A stretch of 64,000 nt of DNA, from positions 23,622,001 to 23,686,000 of the forward strand of contig JBHGNT010000003.1 of the NCBI GenBank assembly GCA_043228905.1. The letters are read 5' to 3'. Under the pieces are notes generated by a model that saw nothing but the letters and a program-made list of their open reading frames with translations, had not been told where the DNA came from and searched no databases. Shown here piece after piece: positions 27,850 through 40,684 of the stretch (position 1 is its first letter; every line of letters begins with the position of its first letter). Source of the stretch: Azolla caroliniana. Taxonomy: Eukaryota > Polypodiophyta. The position numbers and the translations under genes were made by a program.

Positions 27850-30800
27850 ATGGAGTGTGGTGGACAGGCCTGCGCCGGTGGACACTGTTCCTCCTCCTCC
27901 TCCTCCTCCTCCTCTTCTGTTCCTTCTTCTTCTGTATCCTCTTCTTCTACGGTGAAGGTTTGTTGTAAGTGCAAGGAAGCTCCTGCTCAAGTTGCGGCTA
28001 ATCAGATGGAGTTCATCTGCACATCATGTCTCAACACTTCCCTCTTCTCCAAGTTCAAGACCGCAGTGAATGGCCATGGACTCATCCTCCCATCGCACAG
28101 AGTCCTTCTCGCTTTCTCAGGTGGACCTGCCTCCAGGTAATTTAAACTCTCGGTTTTTCTTCTTCTTTTTTGTACATTATTAATTGTGATATTGTTATGA
28201 AAATGGAAGACGAGAGAGTGTGAAGTGACAAGAAGAGTGATTGTTATGTACGTGGGGAATGAGCGTTTGATATGTCAGTGGGAAATGAGAGATTTTTCTG
28301 TGAATGGAAGATGAGAGATTGTTATGCGAGTGGAAAAATGACAGATTGCTATGTGAGTGTGAAGATGAGAGATTGTTATGCGAGTTGGATGATGAGAGAT
28401 ATTATGCGGGTGGGAGATGAGAGATTGTGATGCAATGGGAAGTGTGAAAAATGAAATCGTACAAATGGGAAGCCAAAAGAGAATGGATGTGGAAGTCGAG
28501 AGAATCTACTTATTTCTTCCCAATCATTTTGTTTCTGTAGTTGGGGATGAGAGAAATATGTAGTGGAAAATGAGAGAACTGATAATACCATATCAACTAC
28601 TTGTGAATACCTATATATGGAAGTACTGCTTACACTGCTCGTTATCAATCATGAAATTAGTTTTTATATGAAGCATGGAATCATTTTGAAAGGATGTCAA
28701 AGAAATTGACATGGCATTGGAACATTCAATAGTTTTTCATGTCTGAAGTTTTGTTTGAGAGGGAATGACGAATAGAAAATAGAACTTCTTGTTTATGGAA
28801 TAATGTATTATGAGTTTTGAGATGTTCTGAAAAGATTGGATTTCATAATGCATAATATAACCATGAAAGACTTGACGGAGTTGTTCATGCTGCAGTTTAT
28901 TTGTTTAATTTGCAACATTTTTTAACAGGACTCTCCTTGAGTTTCTCCTTGAGATTCGTGATAAAGCAAAAAGAGAGGCAATCCACTACAGTGATGAATG
29001 TATCAAGGTTTTTGGGTTTGGAGTAGCATATGTGGATGAAAGCTGTGTTTTGCCTCTTTTCCCTGATGATCCAAAAACCGTGAATGAAGAAATGCGAAAG
29101 ATTGTTATGGAAGGGGAGAAAAATCCTGAAGAGTTCTTTATTGTTCCATTAGAGAGTGTATATTCTAAATGCGAGATCAATTATTCTGGCAATAATGTTG
29201 ATGACAATAATTGCAAAAGAGAGAGGATACAGAACCTACTGCAAAGTGTGAGCGATATTACTGGAAAGGAAGATTTATTGCAACATATCAGAATGCAAGC
29301 ACTTCAACAAGTATATTTCATGTGACCATGTACTTCAATGTAGGTCTGTTTGTAACTGCAGTAGCTGCATGGCCTTGTCTCTATGTCTGATGGATCTTAT
29401 TAGAAGTTCTCTTGTCTTATATTCAGGTTGCAAAAGCTCATGGATACACGAGACTTGTCTTAGGTTTATCGACATCAAGAATTGCGGCCAAGGTCATTTC
29501 TTCCACAGCAAAGGTTTGCATCCAATTAATCTGTATATATTTCTCACTAAAGTCTTTTTTTCCCGTTTGTCTTGGGTTGGTTTGGGGTGAAATCTATCAT
29601 ATTAACCATCACTGCGGCTAACTGATGTTTATTATTTCAGCATTCTAACATTCCATCTACTTATTATCATACTATATCACAGATTTCAATAGGTTTTGAT
29701 GGTTTTCTATCAGAAGGTTTAACACCGTCAAACCAAGTCTCTGCCATTGCATTGGGGGATATGATAGGAATCTGGATTGTTATTACTTTGAGTCTAGGAC
29801 TAATATTGATAAGGCCACTGGTAATATATTTATATTTTGGTTAGCCCAACTCAATGATACATAGAGAGTATGTGTTTGAGTGACGAAGTAGGGGAGAAAA
29901 TCACATACATAAGGGGTGTATTCTGTGTTTGTTAATAAAAGGAGAATTTTACATATCATGATGGCAATCATGGCCCCAAAGATTAGCGTTTACTTGGTTT
30001 CCAAAGGTTGCTAGATATCAAAGGTTGAATTCTGAGGATCACACGGCAATATGTATGTGATTGAGCTTCATTATTGATTAGATGCATAAGATCCTTGCAA
30101 TAATTAAGCGAGGCATTCATTACCATCCATAAAACTCTCAGTTTACTTTGATACTTAGCTAAGTAATTAACTGCAGGGCTATGGTTTCTCTCTCCCCGCA
30201 GAGATGCAATTTTATGATGCAAGATGGAGTGTACCTGTTGTGATGCCGCTCCGGGACTGTGCCATAAAAGAGCTAGTCCTACTTTGCCGCTTCAGAAAGT
30301 AAGTTACCTTGAAGCGAAATTTTCCTATGTATTCTGTCATTATCAGTTTGCTTGAACTTGAGTTTACCTGATTGGCAGCTTAAAATGTATATTTCTTCCA
30401 ACGTTATCAACATTATCAACACCTCATAGCAGTATCAATAGCCTATCAGCCAGTTTTGTCACTCTGTTGCAGGTAAATTGATTGATGATTATAAGAAATT
30501 GGGAGAAACTAGAAAACTGAGTTTTTCTTTATTTTCTGAATGCATCTAAGTTCCTTTATATTCCAAGAGTGACCCAACCCCCTCTCAAGCTATCCCTGAC
30601 CCAAGGATGTTTGAGGAAATTAGGAAAACTGAAGGGCATTTGAAGAAATGAAGAAAACCTCAGTGGCTACCAGAAGATCATGAGTTTAATATTCTATGTT
30701 TTTATTCAGGAAGAGAATCCAGCCAGAGAACGTACAATTGTGCGGACAGCAGCAAAGCTTCAGCCTTTTTCCTTCAATCACTCAGATGCTCTTTCTCCAA

Positions 30801-31710
30801 TGTTGAAGGGAGTAAAAAGGTCAGATGATGTTAAAGCAGACCTGTTGTGCCCCTTATGTTGTCTTCCTTTGAATCCAATAGAGTGTACTCAAGTAAGAAC
30901 CACAAAACAAATGGGGCAAGGCTCGGAGAATCTGTTAGCGTCGAACTTCTTCAAAGCATGTTGTGCTAGTTGCCAGCTTCAAAATTTTGGAGAAGTTGAT
31001 ACAACCTATAGCTTGTTGCCTCAGCTTATCAAGAGATCGGAAGCGATCAATCCAGAGATGAAAGAAGCATGGATGAGGTATCGATGATACTTGACCATAC
31101 ACCATATAGTTGTTTATATGAACTTTGCATCTGTTGTTGGTTTTTATGCGCATGAGATTTTATTTTCTTATCCCTATTCATCTTTTTTTTTCCCATATTT
31201 CCCCAAATGCTCCTCAATTGTCTATACTTCAAGTGCAACTATGACATAATAATATCCTTCCAGGATTGGCTGTAACCCAGTGTTGTTGTCTAAAGAGAAT
31301 TTATGTAGTGCATTCTCATGAAATGGAAACTTTTCGAAATGCCCTTGCTGAACCCTGAAAGAGCTTAGATGTCATAATTGAACATCTGTATAGTTAATTT
31401 ATTTCCTTATTTGAGTATACATGGTCAATTTGTCTCCTGCTTCTCTCTTTCTGGGGTTGATCAAGGTCATTTACGAAGTATTGAAACCTCAGGGGCATTT
31501 AGGGAAGCAAAGATGAACTTGAGTATGACAGTTTTTCCCTAGAATTTATTTGGCTTTTGGGGGTCTTCTTTGTTTTTATTACGTTCTGCTCAATTCTTTT
31601 AAAGATAAGCATGTTTTTTAGCTGTAAATTACAATCCTTATTTATTGTGTTTGTCTATTTGGAATAGGTCACAGATTTGTGACTGGCTCATTTCTGATGA
31701 CAACTATTGA
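27850..31710 (+). CDS. CTU2: cytoplasmic tRNA 2-thiolation protein 2
   Basis: CTU2 (yeast Ncs2) works with CTU1 to thiolate wobble uridine 34 of cytosolic tRNA-Lys, -Glu and -Gln, using sulfur carried by URM1. Seven exons (27850-28136, 28929-29310, 29427-29513, 30177-30298, 30379-30472, 30710-31077, 31668-31710) join in frame to 460 residues, the usual plant length. The N-terminus has a Ser run, then cysteine pairs VCCKCKE and FICTSC. The degenerate PP-loop is LLAFSGGPASR, with Ala where CTU1 has the catalytic Asp. Next come YGFSLPAEMQFYDARW, VMPLRDCAIKELVLLC and EENPARERTIVRTAAKL. The C-terminal zinc cysteines are LLCPLC and CCASCQ. The last exon gives RSQICDWLISDDNY and stop. Reading through its donor would instead stop at 31085-31087. 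Confidence 0.95.
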
Positions 31711-33532
31711 GAGATAAATTGATGGAGGCTGGTAACATATTATTTGAATTTCACTTGATATTACTGTGAACTAAGCATTAATGTACACAAAGATGGGGTT
31801 TCTCTTCTTTATTATTGAAGGTTTACTGATTTTTAAAGAGATTATCCCAAACAATCATTATTGGGAATTTTATTGAAGTAACTCTAGTCTTTGATCTATT
31901 TGAAAAATTAGGTCTTTTTGTTTGCAGAAGTTGAGCAAAGTTTTGTAGCATATTTTTTATAATTTCTCTTTGAAATGACTATCTGGGAGAACACGGGAGG
32001 GTATTAGTGTACTTCTGTAAAGGATGTGTCTGTTATGATACAAATTTCGCTTTGGAATGGACATCTTGCAAAATGTCAATGCAAAGACAAATTGTCAAAG
32101 TTACTGATATGTTTTGCATATTAAAACGATTTAACCAGTTACAAAAAGTTTTTGAGTTGTCTGCAATGCAAACAGGCATAAAAGGTTCAAGTCATTTGCA
32201 ATGGAAACCGATATAAACAGCCCAGAGGGAGAGTGATTTCCAATGGTGACAGATATAAACAGTCCAAAAAGGTTTAAGTTAGTTGCAATGCAACAGGTGA
32301 ACCACCCAGAGGTTTCTGTCCTCAGATGTCATGTATTCATTCCTATCCCACCAAAGTAATGTAAAGTGAGAACCCTTTATTAATAATTAATACAATGGTT
32401 GGTAACATAATTGATTACAACTAATCTTACTTTGCTTGCTGACAATCAAGCATTTGATGATACAATCAATCATGATCTTCATGTGGAAGAAGAGTCTTTG
32501 AGTAAGTTGTCAGCTTAGTGTCACACCAAAATTTGGCACTATTGATGAGTAATGAGAATGTCATTTGAAGCAACTAGTGGCTTTAGCATAACCTCTTGAT
32601 GTAAGCAATCTTGTAGATAATTAAATATAAACAAGGAGAAGAAGTAGAGCATTGAGAATGTGCCAACAAGAGCATTGTCAAGAACACATTGTCCTAAATA
32701 CCCAAAAAAGAAGAAAAATATAGGTAAAAGCTCTCTCTTAGTTGTGCCATTAGAGGAAGGCATTGGCTCCCATTTGTTATGATGTATCATGTGGCACTAA
32801 CTATATGGGCTGGTGCTATTTGATTTCCCACCATTTAAAAATAGGGATCAAGTACATATTTTTTTTCGTTACAAGTGTCAACATTTATGTTGTTTCAAGG
32901 GAAGTAGCTAAACTACAGCTAGTATGAGTTACAAGCAAACATCACTTGAGCTTAACAAATTGCCTAGAACTTATGTAAGAAATAAGGCACAATCTTAGGT
33001 TCTTGTGAAAACAAAATGAAAAAGAACTTGCAAGGAAGCAATTCCTCAAAAATGAGGCCATCAACAAACAATAATATGTTAAAGTGAACAAGAACGGGAG
33101 TTGCTAGCCTACTTAACAACTACCCAAAACATTAGGGATGAATTTAAGAACGTACAAGAATAAGCTAACCTCATCCTTGATGAATAGAAACAATGTATGG
33201 ATTGTGAATTCAATAGCTTTAGCTTGGATTAGTTGGAATAATGCTTGTGTAACATTTAGGTGCTTTACTCTGAGTGCACATTATCATGAACCAATTGCTT
33301 CATGATATAAAATGAAAAATATATATTACAATGAATGACATTTGTGAGGCTCGAATCTATAACCTTGCATATCAAACAATGAGTGTAAACCATTAAGACA
33401 AGTTCTTTTACAAGTTGTTGTATAATTTTCATTATTGTAACTATGGTTTATAATATTGCGTACATGGTAACTCAGATGACCAACATGGTCGTTATGCATC
33501 ACATGTAGCACATGTGTGCACGTGGCGATCAC
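31711..33532. other. intergenic downstream of CTU2, no supported gene
   Basis: AT-rich sequence with loosely repeated short phrases near 32.05-32.31 kb (TTGCAATG, ACAGATATAAACAG, AAAGGTT). ORFs are short and unrecognised. Confidence 0.45.
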
Positions 33533-33533
33533 A

Positions 33534-33621
<88 letters not shown>
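33533..33621. repeat. (CA)n microsatellite, about 44 units
   Basis: An uninterrupted run of CA of almost 90 bases. The ORFs crossing it (His-Thr or Cys-Val repeats) are artefacts. Confidence 0.98.
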
Positions 33622-33623
<2 letters not shown>

Positions 33624-33959
33624 CCATGCACTCAAACATCACATGCATTGTTATTTGAAAACATTTCAGGAGAAGGAAGGGAAACATGTACAAATCATGG
33701 AAAAGTAGTAATCAAGCCATTTAAGGAGAAGGAATGGAAACATGTAGGAATCCTGTAAAAGTAGTAATCAAGAGATTAAGCTAACTCATTCGGAAAGGTT
33801 TCTCATCTCTCAAGATCGAAGTTAAGGCCTTACAGTTGAATATTGTAACTTTTATAAATAAAATTTTATGTTCCCAATTCAATAAAGCATATTTGCATCA
33901 TATACTATTTGCTTCTTAAATTATACACTACCTCCATCTCTTGTATGTGTTTGTCTCTC

Positions 33960-35835
33960 TCCCTTTTAAGTTTTTGCTATGAACTCTCTTCGTTCAGAAC
34001 CTTGACGGTTTGACGTACTAATCATGAGTTCGAAGAAAAAATTTGGTCAACCTAATGTGAAGCGTCAACAAGGGGGAATCGCTAATAAAAGAAATGGTTG
34101 AGAGCGGGGTCAATTTCATGATGAGTTGAATGATACAAGAGAAAAGTGTGACTAATCGATTGAAAGCAAGTGGAGACTTGTTGTACAATCAATTATTCAA
34201 AAGATTGGTCAATTCAATTTTGAAAACATCATGAGATTTTTTGAGGTCTGTGAGCATGAAATGGCCGATAGAGGTGCAACTGGACTACACATTGTGGCTC
34301 AATTCAATAGAGTGGTAACTCTAGATGTTTGAGTAAAGGTAGCAAATTTCAAGAGAGATTTCACGTTGATTGGATTTCATTTCGTCAATAATTGTGAAAT
34401 GAGTATATGCTTGATGACGGCACTAGAATCACTAAAAAGAACTTTCTCAAGTGAACCAAGAAAGGAGGGAAAGGTCTCTCAATATTAAAAGGTCCCGTAC
34501 AATGAGCTCTTGGTGAGGGATTGAGATCTTCTTTAGTCGAAGAAGGTGGACTTGTTTGTTCACATAGTGAGCAAACCATTTAGAGAAGATTGAATAATCC
34601 TTGTAGAGGATCGAACAAGCACAATGAGCCTTGTGTCCAACTGGGACAAGGTCTCTGAAGCTTTTTGTATACTCTGAAGTAGGACATTGCTGATGGAGGA
34701 CAAAGTGAAAAACTCAAAGAAGATTATTGCGAGAGATTATGGGGAGATTATCCAACACAAGAATTGGCTACTCGAGCAAGATGAGAAAAAGGAAAGGAAT
34801 TAGATTCATAAATTGACGTGCAAATTAAAGGCATGAAGGATCTAGAAAGGTGAAAGCTTGAGTCAATAAAAGCCTAAGGAAGCACACAACAAAAACTTCA
34901 TGCTCTGATGCATATGGTGGGATATCACCGAACATCAAAATAAAGGTTGCATGAGTCATCAAGAAGCTCTTGATGGAAATCTGCTTTTCTATAAAGGTGG
35001 GAAGATTCATCTGTCACAAACTCAACAATCTCTTCGATTCAACTTCGGAAAAGGGGATTGAAGAAGTTAATGGAGCATGCTAAAGCTAAGAGGATTCATT
35101 TGTTTGTAAAAGTTGTTGGGGTGATGCCCATGACGTTTGACTAGAGGAGAAGAGAAAAAGAATGGATGAAGTTGGTCCTTCTGAAAGACTAGAAAACAAA
35201 GAGTAGAAAAGTAGAGAAACAAACAAAGCCATTGTAGAAGAAAAGTCAAAGCAAGAGGCAACCTTGACATTCAAGCTAGCCTTAGACATTAAGACTACAA
35301 TAGACATAAGAAAGAATTTAGAAACTAGAATCCTTGATAGAAAGGTGGATCTTACTCTCAAGAAGCAACCTTGACATTCAAGCTAGCCTTAGACATTAAG
35401 ACTACAATAGACACAAGAAATATTTTAGAAACGAGAATCCTTGATAGAAAGGTAGATCTTACTCTCAAGAAATTGTTAGGAATTGTGAAGAAAGAATTCT
35501 ATGTGGTTAGATTGACGCAATCAAAAGAAAGAGGTACCTGACAAATGATGTAAGAAGAGTTAAAACAATCAAAATTCAAGAAGCTATGGATATGGAAGCT
35601 ACACTATTACCCAAAGTAATGGGTGTAAATAAATATATCAATCAAGAAGAAGGTAGATGCCCCGATCAAGATTGGGGAAAAGATGGAATAATGTACATTG
35701 CATTGATGGACCATGGTTCTGAAATTAATATAATGTAATTAGACTTCTAGAATTGTGGAAAGTGGACTATTGAGAAAAACTATGGGTGGAAAGTCTATGC
35801 AACAACTGAAGTAATAACAATGGGTCTAGATTTCT
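33960..35835 (+). pseudogene. decayed Ty3 gag-protease relic
   Basis: Reading rightwards with many stops gives fragments of a gag-protease. Near 34.2 kb it reads FEVCEHEMADRGATG and VAQFNRVV. At 35.31-35.50 kb it reads LETRILDRKVDLTLKK and LLGIVKKEFY, and at 35.70-35.74 kb ALMDHGSEINIM with the protease Asp. The last two match, in order, LEERILDSKVELSLRE, VLGIAKKEFH and ALVDHGSEINLM of the intact element at 51.97-52.28 kb, so the two belong to one lineage. It lost all reading continuity and stops at about 35835, where the palindrome array begins. Confidence 0.8.
35258..35468. repeat. 104-bp tandem duplication inside the Ty3 relic
   Basis: The unit starting GCAACCTTGACATTCAAGC at 35257 recurs at 35361. 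Both copies read through CTTAGACATTAAGACTACAA and CTTGATAGAAAGGT. The copies differ at few bases, so the duplication is younger than the decay of the element around it. Confidence 0.9.
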
Positions 35836-35861
35836 AAACAATCTGGGAAAAAAAACTTTGA

Positions 35862-36200
35862 ACATGAATTTGATACATTGTATGGAATTGTGATGAAAAC
35901 TCTGTTTTTTACATTAACTCGATACAATATATCGAGTTCATGTTTAGAAATCTTCTTTTTTTTCAAATAAAAGAGGTTTAGGGTTTACATGAACTCGAAT
36001 TGTACTAAAATCTTTGTTTTTTTACAAGAGTAAAAGATGTATATCGATATTGTAAAGAAGTATGTTGCACAACAACATACCTTATGGTGAACATGTGCTT
36101 ACTCGATTAACAAAAAACCATTAATAATTGTATTGATGGTAATTGAACCTTGCAAAGGCCATTTACTTCACACCTTTTGTAGGGGAGCTCTCAAAATGAA
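35862..36200. repeat. palindrome-containing left end of unit A
   Basis: The stretch contains CTCGATACAATATATCGAG (35918-35936) and a degraded partner (TTTGATACATTGTATGGAA, 35872-35890). It then runs into TATCGATATTGTAAAGAAG, TATGTTGCACAACAACATAC, CTTATGGTGAACATGT and TTGAACCTTGCAAAGG. The same order is found at 41.01-41.31 kb (TATCGATAATGCAAACAAG, TATGTTGCACAATAAGATAC, CTTATGGTGAACATGT, GGACCTTGCGAA). The two are clear copies of one sequence in the same orientation. Confidence 0.85.
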
Positions 36201-36527
36201 GAAGAGGAGAGCATTGTGGATACCTTGATAACTATGTGATATGTTCAAATTGATATATTAATGTTTACATCTAAGTTTGGCAGTTTTGACAGTTTATGAA
36301 TATCGTTTACATTTTAGGAGTGATGGATTTATCAAAATTGTTTATGAATATTGTATACATTTCTTGAGTTGTGAATTTATGAATGTTAATGAGCACTAAA
36401 TATATAGATGATGGCATTAAGGATTGTAACAATGTTATCTCTTATACTTAAAACATTTTCAAGTCTAACAATAGATGTAACTTCCACGTCTGGAACCTAC
36501 ATTCCTCAAGATGGTGAAACCATTACT

Positions 36528-39500
36528 TTTTTTTCTTTTTTTTTCCCCAAAAACAAACTCCTTCCATTAGTTATAAAATTTTACAGATGAGATTAATATA
36601 TACAAATCCCTGTAGGGACGCGATAGGTCTGTCTTATGTGGATGCCCACAGACTCAATAAAGGGGGAGGTCGACCATTGCTGGATGAAGGCTAGTCTCCA
36701 TCAGAGTCGCCCTTGAGGCCATCATATTGGCTTTTTAGCGTGGCTACAACTTCACTCCATATCTCTTGCATTAACACTACTGGCTGCACGGTTTGGTTGG
36801 AGAAGACCCGTCTACACCGTTGTTTCCATAGAGTCCAAAGAGTTATTGGGCTGACCAATTCCAACTCAACTTGAGATTTGGCATTGATAGGAGTTGAGTG
36901 GACATTGTCGATGGTGGAGAAAAAAACTTATTGTGATTTTATCACCAGAACCATCCCCTCCTCCTGATGCTCGTATCTGTCAAGCGGGGCCTGCCATGAT
37001 ATCCACCATATATTTCCCCACTTGATTAAGCCTTGCACCTAACATAATTGTAATAAGCGGCCAACCCCCTGCCATATTCGATGGGACTTTGGGCAGTCCC
37101 ACAAATCGTGTCGGATTGATTCTATTGCATTTGGGCACGCTACACAATTAGGAGAGGTAAGGTTCCCATGCTGCCATGCACCAACCGATAGTGACCTATG
37201 TATTAATAGCCATTGGAAAGTGGTGATTCGCTGTGCGTGTTGTTGTTTCCAGATTTTTTTCCAAAACTTGGTGATAATTGTGTGAGGAACATGATATGTG
37301 TGCCAAACCTTTGCAGCAGTAGGCTCTCGAGCGGTTTGAGCAGCTAGAATATGGCGACCCAATCTAGTTGTGAATTGAAAGAAAGGGATGGGTTTGCGTC
37401 CTTGCCCCGCGTAAGGATCATGCCATGTCCATTGCAAAGGGTTCCAACTAACCTTACATAGCCATGTGTTTTCGTGAGTACATATGTGCCAATCTGGTTG
37501 TACTTTGATAGGATCAGGATCTACTATAGTACTCGAATTGCCTTATTATGTGTTGGTGTCTCATTGTCTTGCAATTCAGAGCTTGCGATCCTGTATGGTG
37601 TTTCCCTACCTCTGGAGATCAAAGAGCCTTCCTCCTCGTAGCCTATCCATTTCTCTATTGTCATCCTTTGATTAGCAGCTTCCCTAATCATTAGAGCGTT
37701 AATGATTTTAGATCTCATAGCCCATCCACCCCTGATTCCATGGAGTATGTTGGCTTGGTCTTGTATTGGCAATGACATAAACCGTCTCCAACATTCTATA
37801 CTTTTTCCTAAACCTTCCGCAATGTATCCCCATGACAACCCCTTACTTGATCCAATTAGTTGATTAGATTCATCTATGATACATGGGTTCTATAGAATAC
37901 GTTGACTGAGCCAAGCAGGTTTAGAGTTAGGTTGATCGCACTTGAGCCATCGTCTAATGTCATACCACACCTTCCACATGGATGCATTGAATCTATCCTC
38001 CAATTGGCAGGAGAAACTAGGTTTGAGCTCCATGTTTAGAATCCATCCAGTTTGGGGGTCCCAATTGGCCCCTTTTTTTGGTTTAAAGTAAGCGAAACGT
38101 AACCACAACAACATTTTCCAACAATCATTCCCTGGTTGGAGTCCTCACACCACAAATTTGGCGAGTAGGGCTTTTGATTGTGAGAGGGGATCAATAAGAC
38201 CCAATCCTCCTCTCGACTTAGGTGATATGAGTATAGGCCACGCCACCTTGGCCCGAGTTGCATGATCTTCCTTACCAGACCAAATGTAGTTGCGTACCAA
38301 TAGTTGAATCTGGTGTATACTTTCCTTGGATATTGTCCAACATGATAGGTTGTACCATGCTATTGCGAGTAATACTTGATTTGCCACTATGATGCGCCCC
38401 GCTAACGAGAGTTTTTTCGAACTCCAATTTATCAACTTTTGTCGAATGGAGTGAATAACTGGTGCAATCATAGTCTCTAGAGGTATGTTGAACCCAATTT
38501 GGAAACCCAAATATTTGGTGCTCGCGCCTTGATCGATCCACTTGAAAGCGGGATGGGGGTGCTACGCAGGATGTGCTTAATGAGAAAGCCATATTGCACA
38601 GGATTTGTGCCAATTGATCATGGCATTCGATCTCTTGCAAAATACGTCTAAACCACTCTCTAGCTTTTGTAGATTTTCCAAGTTCCCTTGTAGGTAGACT
38701 GCGGTGTCATATGCAAATTCTATATTCAGGAGGCTTTGGTGAGAATGCGGCACCCTAAGACCACGTAGGTTTAGTTGTCACGAGTTGAGAAAACTAGAGA
38801 GTGCTTCGGCGTATAATAGAAATAAGGATGGAGCCAGTGGGCATCCCTATCGTACAGATCCAACTACAGGCGTTCCTATAAAGTCCTACAATGCCTTGGA
38901 TCCATGACTCTTGAAAACCATGTTTCCCCATCACACTTTCTAGAAAGTTCCAACATACCCTATCATATGGTTTCTCAAAATCTCGGACCACCACAACTAC
39001 CTTGTTGTTGGTACGCTTGGCACTGCCACCACTTACTAGTGTCGTTGGCACTGCCGCCACTTTTAGGAATGAGATGTATCATCCCATGTCCAAATTCCTC
39101 TGACATGTTTCCAAAGGTAATGATCTCCTCATATGCTTGGAGGAGGTCTTCTTTAATAGTGTCCCAAAGGCACGTGAAAAAGTGGGGAGTGAGGCCATCG
39201 ATACCGGGGCAACTATTTGCATCCAAATCGGAGAGGGCCTCCCATATCTCGATGTTTGATAAGGGACACACGAGCCATGTATTTATTTCCGTCATGAATT
39301 TCTCGGGTATGCTTTGGAGGATAATATCTTCTCGTGTATCTTCCCCTATGGCCATATTATCTTCGGTAAGTAGTCGCTTGTAGTAACTTGTGGCAATATT
39401 CCTCATTTCGTCGCCATCCTCAATGGTCGTTCCATCCTCTCGGGTGAGGCTATGCATCATTGTTCTAGCGTGCCTCGGTCCCTTGGATCGGAAGAATTCC

Positions 39501-39720
39501 CTCGTGGATTTGTCCCCTACTCGAATCCATTGAGCCATGCTTCCATGAAACTCCATGTCATAGGTTGTCTTTTCCGCCATGATGAGTTCATGTTTGGCCA
39601 TGACAACCTGTCCCGCGATCCAACTACATGCCGGGTATCTCTGTTGGAGTCGTTGTAAGGCTATTAGTCCCCGTTTTTTCCTCTTTCGCTTTTCCTGAGC
39701 ATCCTTGCTTCTGGTCTTGA
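36528..39720 (-). mobile_element. LINE (non-LTR retrotransposon), 5'-truncated and decayed
   Basis: Read leftwards, the 3' end is at the poly-T run 36528-36546. ORF2 pieces in order are KTTYDMEFHGSMAQWIRVGD and DANSCPGIDGLTPHFF with MIHLIPKSGG (39.60-39.06 kb), then DFEKPYDRVCWNFLESVMG (about 38.97 kb) and EFAYDTAVYL (about 38.70 kb). Next are KKLSLAGRIIVANQVLLAI and SPKSRGGLGLIDP (38.5-38.15 kb), and the C-terminal zinc region CVACPNAIESIRHDLWDC (37.15-37.10 kb). No endonuclease domain is present. The reverse transcriptase motif that should read ADD reads AYD, and about 90 residues are missing between IPKSGG and DFEKPYDRV. It is inactive. It sits inside the unit A copy of the ParB-methyltransferase element. 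Confidence 0.88.
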
Positions 39721-39777
39721 CAATCTTGGGTAGTAGAGTTGAAGCTCTTGTTAATTTAGATAGAAGTTTGTCAGATG

Positions 39778-40010
39778 CTAATGAGGCATTGACAGGTAAT
39801 GACCATTGGAGCTAGTGGGCATACCTGTCGTACAAACCCAACTGCAGGCGTTCCTATAAAGTCCTGCAATGCCTTGGATCCATGACTCTTGAAAATGGAG
39901 TTTCCCCATCACACTTTCTAGAAAGTTCCAACATACCCTATCATATGCTTTCTCAAAATCTAGGAGCACCACAACTACCTTGTTGTTGGTACTCTTGGCA
40001 AGGGCTGCAA
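39778..40010 (-). mobile_element. second LINE fragment duplicating part of the reverse transcriptase
   Basis: This repeats 38829-39022 with few differences: LLDFEKAYDRVCWNFLESVM and WIQGIAGLYRNACSWVC on the minus strand. Here the motif keeps FEKAYDRV, where the first copy has FEKPYDRV. Its right border meets the methyltransferase relic at about 40010-40036. It may be a separate insertion or a duplicated end of the LINE beside it. Confidence 0.8.
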
Positions 40011-40035
40011 TATGTGTATCATCTCAGCCAAATTA

Positions 40036-40250
40036 CCACAATAGACATTACACTATAAATCCCGGGTGACATCCATTTTGTGGCTAAATTTCTTAAAAGT
40101 GCCACCATCTTCTACACCATATGCCTTCACTAAACGTCAATCCTTTTCTTTTTGCGCTCTTTCAAAATGTGCAAGAAATGACGTAGGAATATCGGGAATA
40201 TCTTTACCTTCTCTAGGTTTCTTATTATCACTATCTTGATATATCATTCT
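40036..40250 (-). pseudogene. relic of the ParB-methyltransferase gene (unit A)
   Basis: Minus-strand reading gives IPTSFLAHFERAQKEKD, stop, RLVKAYGVEDGGTFKKFSHK. This matches the intact copy at 43.90-43.77 kb (FATSFLAHLERARKEKDRHL, VKAYEMEEDGSFKKFSHKKD). Nucleotide similarity continues to about 40036, where LINE sequence takes over. The in-frame TGA replaces the Arg after EKD. This is a second, older copy about 3.5 kb from the first, in the same orientation. Confidence 0.88.
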
Positions 40251-40684
40251 TGAACAATATTTCTTTTTTCTCTAACTATATGAGGCTTCCTCACCTTGAG
40301 TAGATTTTAAAGGTGAGCCTCGATATTTCAAACGTATTTTCTTGACTGTACGCACGCCCTAATTTTCAGTTGACCTTGTAGAGGCAAGATCGAAGAATAC
40401 AAAGAAACTCAATTATATGAACTAATAAGTATTTTCTAATAGGTAGATGCAAAATATCCTAAAAATTAATGAATTTTTGCTACATAATAGGTGAAACAAA
40501 CATTAAATAGTGCAATAGAAGCAATTTTCTGATGGAAAATCTTGGGAAAAAATAGAAATTCATTACACAATAGAGATTACTTGTGAAAATATACAAGTTA
40601 TTCAGCAATTCGATCATTTTAATACTAATTTTAATAATCAAGTTGATGCAAAGTATTCGAGTTGATACATTGTACTTTGTATAG

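Noticed and set aside
31078-31087. CTU2 ending at the TGA directly after exon 6
   Set aside because: A good donor at 31078 and the last exon at 31668-31710 restore the family's C-terminal text (SQICDWLISDDNY).
33326-33758. ORFs over the (CA)n run
   Set aside because: Same artefact of a dinucleotide repeat.
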